Below are positions 63,601 to 64,000 of a stretch of DNA of 64,000 nt, in pieces; the stretch's first letter is position 1; every line of letters starts with the position of its first letter. The stretch spans positions 75,870,909-75,934,908 of the forward strand of contig OX638368.1 in assembly GCA_951812925.1 (NCBI GenBank), read 5' to 3'. This DNA comes from Calliopum simillimum (lineage: Eukaryota; Arthropoda; Insecta; Diptera; Lauxaniidae). Under the pieces are notes generated by a model that made no database searches, had not been told where the DNA came from, and saw only the letters and a program-made list of their open reading frames with translations. A program made the translations under genes and the position numbers.

Positions 63601-64000
63601 AACTATCGAATAAAAACTATCGAGTTATTCGATAGTTCGCAAAAATTCATTCATTCGATTGTTTTGAAAAAATCATTCATGAACGATTTTTAGTAATGAA
63701 CGAAAACGACTGAATGAATAAATCATTCATGAATGATTTTTAGTAATGAACGAAAATGATTGAATTTTTTTTTTTTTTTTCAATAGTTTACTTTAGTTTG
63801 TTTAACTTTTTAAGAAAAATGTATTTGTTACTTACTGATTTTTTCATTAAAAATTTTGAATAAAATAATTCAACAACAAAATTTAATATATTTTATGCCA
63901 TCTTTTCTTTTGTTTTCGGCTATACATTTTATACTAAATATGTACAGTTTTTTAAAATCATTAGTACCTTATTTTAGTGAAATGAGGGAATTCGCCAAAA
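63590..64000. other. AT-rich repeat entering from the right, possibly hAT-type
   Basis: Starts GTGATGGGAACTATCG, resembling the CAGTGATGG ends of some hAT elements, followed by GAATGAATAAATCATTCATG-like direct and inverted repeats (63650-63760). It runs off the window, so class and end are unknown. Confidence 0.4.

Overview
This window is arthropod, most probably insect, nuclear DNA made almost entirely of transposable elements. It is AT-rich, and every recognisable coding stretch belongs to a transposon: BEL/Pao, Ty3/gypsy and copia retroelements, a LINE, a Penelope-like element, mariner, Tigger/pogo-like and hAT transposons, and many foldback or MITE-type repeats. I found no ordinary host gene, rRNA, CRISPR array or bacterial feature. 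Calls rest on reading motifs, boundaries and target-site duplications (TSDs) directly, with no database search.

Layout. 1-1140: the 3' end of an old BEL/Pao element with its LTR, then a copia integrase scrap. 1380-2795: a 205-bp tandem repeat and a foldback. 2955-5795: a broken Penelope-like element carrying a deleted mariner. 5863-7012: another palindrome and a dispersed repeat. 8150-16841: a fossil BEL/Pao element cut by three DNA transposons (10651-11564, Tigger 12109-14191, hAT 14957-16671). 17164-35497: a CACTG-ended TIR element that received a young BEL/Pao element. That element is now LTR-internal-LTR-internal-LTR (18381-35460). 38430-52470: a LINE whose ORF2 reads across two large nested insertions once they are removed on paper. 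52989-63600: a gypsy element split by about 6.6 kb of nested repeats, including a TIR transposon with an intact 419-codon ORF. The window ends in another AT-rich repeat.

The two most notable systems are these. (1) 44747-45699 is a 953-bp insertion with a 9-bp TSD, made of 1.75 tandem copies of a 546-bp unit. Each copy carries a complete type I hammerhead ribozyme with a very short stem III, plus a tRNA-like Pol III promoter on the same strand. This looks like an animal retrozyme. (2) The BEL/Pao element carries, downstream of integrase, an accessory ORF with a clean 50-nt GT-AG intron. The intron joins a gag-like zinc-knuckle exon to a protease-like exon that lacks the D-S/T-G active site.

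How parts work together. The BEL ORFs would supply capsid, protease, RT, RNase H and integrase, with the spliced ORF in the position usually held by env. The retrozyme encodes no protein and would need a helper such as a Penelope-like RT, a family present as a relic here. The nesting gives a relative order: fossil Pao, LINE and gypsy are hosts, and the foldbacks, pogo-like elements, retrozyme and tandem BEL came later.
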